A stretch of 64,000 bases of DNA from assembly GCF_050107715.1 (NCBI RefSeq), contig NZ_JBNILN010000006.1:124001-188000 (forward strand), read 5' to 3'. This stretch comes from Metabacillus_B sp050107715. GTDB taxonomy: Bacteria > Bacillota > Bacilli > Bacillales > Bacillaceae. Position numbers and translations under genes: made by a program. A model generated the notes under the pieces. It worked only from the letters and a program-made list of their open reading frames with translations. It was not told where the DNA came from and did not search any database. Positions within the stretch are counted from its first letter, which is position 1. The number at the start of each line of letters is the position of its first letter. Of the stretch, positions 62,252-64,000 are shown piece after piece.

Positions 62252-63781
62252 ATGGATAAAGAAAAATTTGCGATAATTGATATAGGTTCCAATACAATGC
62301 GTCTTGTCATATTTGAGCGGGATAAAAGCGGCAGACTGAAGGAAATAGAAAACGTCAAGGCTGCAGCCCGCCTCCGCAACTACCTTAATGATGAAAATGT
62401 TATGGAGGACGAGGGTGTCAGAAAAATGGTGGATATCCTCAAAAGCTTTCAGGAGGTGGCAAGGCATCACAAGCTCAAAAATGTCCATACAGTGGCAACG
62501 GCTGCAATCAGACAAGCTGTAAATAAAGATGATATTTTACTTGCCGCAGAGCAGGAAACGGACTTTTCTATCCGTCTTCTTTCTGAATATGAAGAGGCGT
62601 ATTATGGATTTTTAGCTGTAATCAATTCTACCTCTATCAAAAATGGAATTACGGTAGATATAGGTGGAGGAAGTACGGAGATCACCCTTTTCCGGAATCG
62701 TGAGCTTAAGGAATACCACAGTTTCCCGTTTGGCGCCCTTTCCCTCCGAAAAAAATTCATCAGTGGTGATCTTCCGAATGATAAAGAGTTTGAACGCCTA
62801 TCGCTTTACATAACTGAACAGCTGCAGCAGCTACCATGGCTGAAGGATCAAATGCTCCCAGTGATTGGAATCGGCGGAAGTGCAAGGAACCTTGTACAGG
62901 TAGATCAAGCTTTAAAAGAATATCCTCTCGCAGGAGTCCATCAGTATGAAATGGCACCTGAAGACATCGACAGTCTCCTGGTCTATCTTAGAGCTCAATC
63001 CTTCGAGGACCTTCAGAGAGTGGACGGGCTATCCAAGGACAGGGCAGATTTGATCATCCCGGCAGCGATGGTTTTTCAAACGCTGTGCACATCGGTGCAA
63101 TCTGAAAAATTTGTTATGAGCAGAAAAGGGCTGAGAGATGGGGTTTTTTATGAAGATCTGTCCCGGGAATACGGGATCAGTGCCTACCCGAATGTAGTAG
63201 AGGAAAGCTTCTATGAAATGGCCTCCGATTACAATATTGATTTGAATCATGTCCTTCCGGTAACCAATATGGCCGTTGAATTTATCCGGCTTCTGGAAAA
63301 AGAGCGCCTTGTTTCTTATTCCGACCAGGATTTATCTGATTTAAGAAGAGGAGCGTTCGTCTTTAACCTTGGCGAGTATATAGATTCTGAATCGAGCAGC
63401 AAGCATACGTTTTATCTGCTTGCAAACAGGACCATCGACGGCATGAATCATAAAGAACGCCTGAAAACAGCTCTGATTGCTTCTTTTATAGGCAAAACCT
63501 CTCTTAAACAATACGTGGAACCGTTCAATTCCTGGTTTTCAAAAGAAGAACAAAAAACCATCCGCACATCAGGAGCTATATTAAAATTTATTTACAGTCT
63601 GAACTCCACAAAACGGAATATCGTGGATAAAATTGAGCTTTCTCAGGAAAATGACGTATTAACTATTGACGTCCATTGCAATGCTGATTGGGGTCCGGAA
63701 GCTTATCAGGCTGAAAAAAACAAAAAGCATATTGAGAAAATTTTCAGAATGACTGTTGAAATCAATTTCAATTTTTCCTGA
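62252..63781 (+). CDS. ppx: Exopolyphosphatase (Ppx/GppA family)
   Basis: 509 residues from ATG 62252, with AAGGGTG upstream. Actin-like ATPase fold: AIIDIGSNTMRLVIFER (phosphate-1), EEAYYGFLAVINS (catalytic Glu region), VDIGGGSTEITLF (phosphate-2), VIGIGGSARNL, then a C-terminal HD-like helical domain (from about residue 310). It degrades polyphosphate from the end. The gene is followed 146 bases later by ppk on the same strand, so the two enzymes of polyphosphate turnover are encoded together. Confidence 0.93.
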   Translation: MDKEKFAIIDIGSNTMRLVIFERDKSGRLKEIENVKAAARLRNYLNDENVMEDEGVRKMVDILKSFQEVARHHKLKNVHTVATAAIRQAVNKDDILLAAEQETDFSIRLLSEYEEAYYGFLAVINSTSIKNGITVDIGGGSTEITLFRNRELKEYHSFPFGALSLRKKFISGDLPNDKEFERLSLYITEQLQQLPWLKDQMLPVIGIGGSARNLVQVDQALKEYPLAGVHQYEMAPEDIDSLLVYLRAQSFEDLQRVDGLSKDRADLIIPAAMVFQTLCTSVQSEKFVMSRKGLRDGVFYEDLSREYGISAYPNVVEESFYEMASDYNIDLNHVLPVTNMAVEFIRLLEKERLVSYSDQDLSDLRRGAFVFNLGEYIDSESSSKHTFYLLANRTIDGMNHKERLKTALIASFIGKTSLKQYVEPFNSWFSKEEQKTIRTSGAILKFIYSLNSTKRNIVDKIELSQENDVLTIDVHCNADWGPEAYQAEKNKKHIEKIFRMTVEINFNFS

Positions 63782-63842
63782 AAATCTGTTTGATCCACAC
63801 TTGAAAGGGAAAAAGCTGATTGAATTGTTTTGTGCACACAAC

Positions 63843-63896
63843 TTCACAAAACTATAAAGAAACCTTTACAAAGACTTGAATTTACTTTGGTACGAT
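63843..63896 (+). promoter_or_regulatory. Possible Pho-box-like promoter region of ppk
   Basis: TTCACA at 63843 and TTTACA at 63865 are spaced two 11-base turns apart, and TTGAAT at 63876 lies at the next turn, partially resembling the PhoP TTHACA direct-repeat array. TACGAT at 63891 may be the -10. The intermediate repeat at 63854 fits poorly, so this is tentative. Confidence 0.3.
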
Positions 63897-63927
63897 ACAA
63901 ATGATTGAAGGGTGGCGATTCTTTATA

Positions 63928-64000
63928 ATGACTATTGTAAAAAAAGGTGCTGATTTAAGCAGCCCGGCATATTATAACAACCGCGAGCTGAGCTGGCTCG
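63928..64000 (+). CDS. ppk: Polyphosphate kinase, N-terminal end (truncated by window)
   Basis: ATG 63928 with GAAGGGTGG upstream; the first 24 residues include AYYNNRELSWL, the conserved start of the N1 domain of polyphosphate kinase 1 (YxNRELSWLxFNxRV). The rest lies outside the window. It makes polyphosphate from ATP reversibly. ppx lies directly upstream. Confidence 0.9.
   Translation, partial: MTIVKKGADLSSPAYYNNRELSWL

Noticed and set aside
1..64000. Prophage, integrated plasmid or defence island
   Set aside because: No integrase, terminase, capsid, restriction or CRISPR genes are seen, and the gene order follows the B. subtilis chromosome; only the type I toxin hints at mobile origin.

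Overview
The window reads as ordinary chromosome from a spore-forming Bacillaceae species related to Bacillus subtilis (Bacillus/Metabacillus type). Ribosome binding sites are strong AGGAGG-type sequences and TTG/GTG starts are frequent. Many genes belong to sporulation or germination: a GerA-type receptor operon, YkvT, YkvU, SplAB, two KinA/KinB-like phosphorelay kinases plus a third similar kinase, and small SASP-like proteins. From recalled gene order, much of the window follows the B. subtilis ykvT-ykvU-pfeT(zosA)-ykvY / glcT-ptsGHI-splAB / ykwC-ykwD-pbpH-kinA-patA-cheV-ykyB-ykuC-ykuD segment, with blocks of extra genes inserted.

Layout. 1-2.3 kb: 3' end of a patatin-like lipase gene, an NAD(P)-binding protein, a small unknown gene and an orphan sigma-70 factor. 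2.5-8.8 kb: ykvT, a complete gerA-type A-B-C operon, ykvU and a membrane-anchored rhodanese-like protein. 8.9-11.4 kb: a small CxxCxGxG zinc-finger gene and the iron-efflux ATPase gene pfeT, which has PerR boxes in its promoter. 11.6-17.8 kb: a C30 carotenoid tailoring cluster (a CrtQ-like glycosyltransferase and crtP on the minus strand, crtQ-crtO-ykvY on the plus strand). The early genes crtM and crtN are absent here. 17.9-26.1 kb: EAL protein, a phosphofructokinase, PilZ protein, a DUF1659-DUF2922-YvrJ trio, the RND exporter swrC and a WYL-like protein. 26.5-29.3 kb: small genes, among them a putative type I toxin and a SASP-like protein, then an IolW-like dehydrogenase and a lipoprotein.

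29.4-34.8 kb: the glucose PTS regulon glcT-ptsG-ptsH-ptsI, with a recognisable RAT antiterminator target overlapping a terminator before ptsG. 34.9-48.3 kb: a membrane sensor kinase, splAB, an SDR protein without the usual active-site Tyr/Lys, ykwC, ykwD, pbpH, kinA with a SigH-like promoter, patA and corA. 48.3-50.2 kb: a GC-rich repeat patch, another SASP-like gene, a LOG-family protein and a proline-rich protein. 50.2-64 kb: a CBS-GGDEF protein, kinB, a purine permease, a YxiO-like MFS protein, a DUF1906 protein, cheV, an HD hydrolase, ykyB, an HD-GYP protein, ykuC, ykuD, ppx and the first codons of ppk.

Themes: initiation of sporulation, spore germination and spore DNA repair; c-di-GMP signalling (EAL, PilZ, CBS-GGDEF and HD-GYP proteins in one window); glucose uptake and glycolysis; and protection against iron, peroxide and light (PfeT/PerR, carotenoid, SplB). 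I found no rRNA, tRNA, CRISPR array, intact insertion sequence or prophage. The least conventional items are the short genes missed by length cutoffs (type I toxin, zinc-finger protein, SASP-like proteins) and the GC-rich palindrome/repeat patch at 48.4-48.7 kb.
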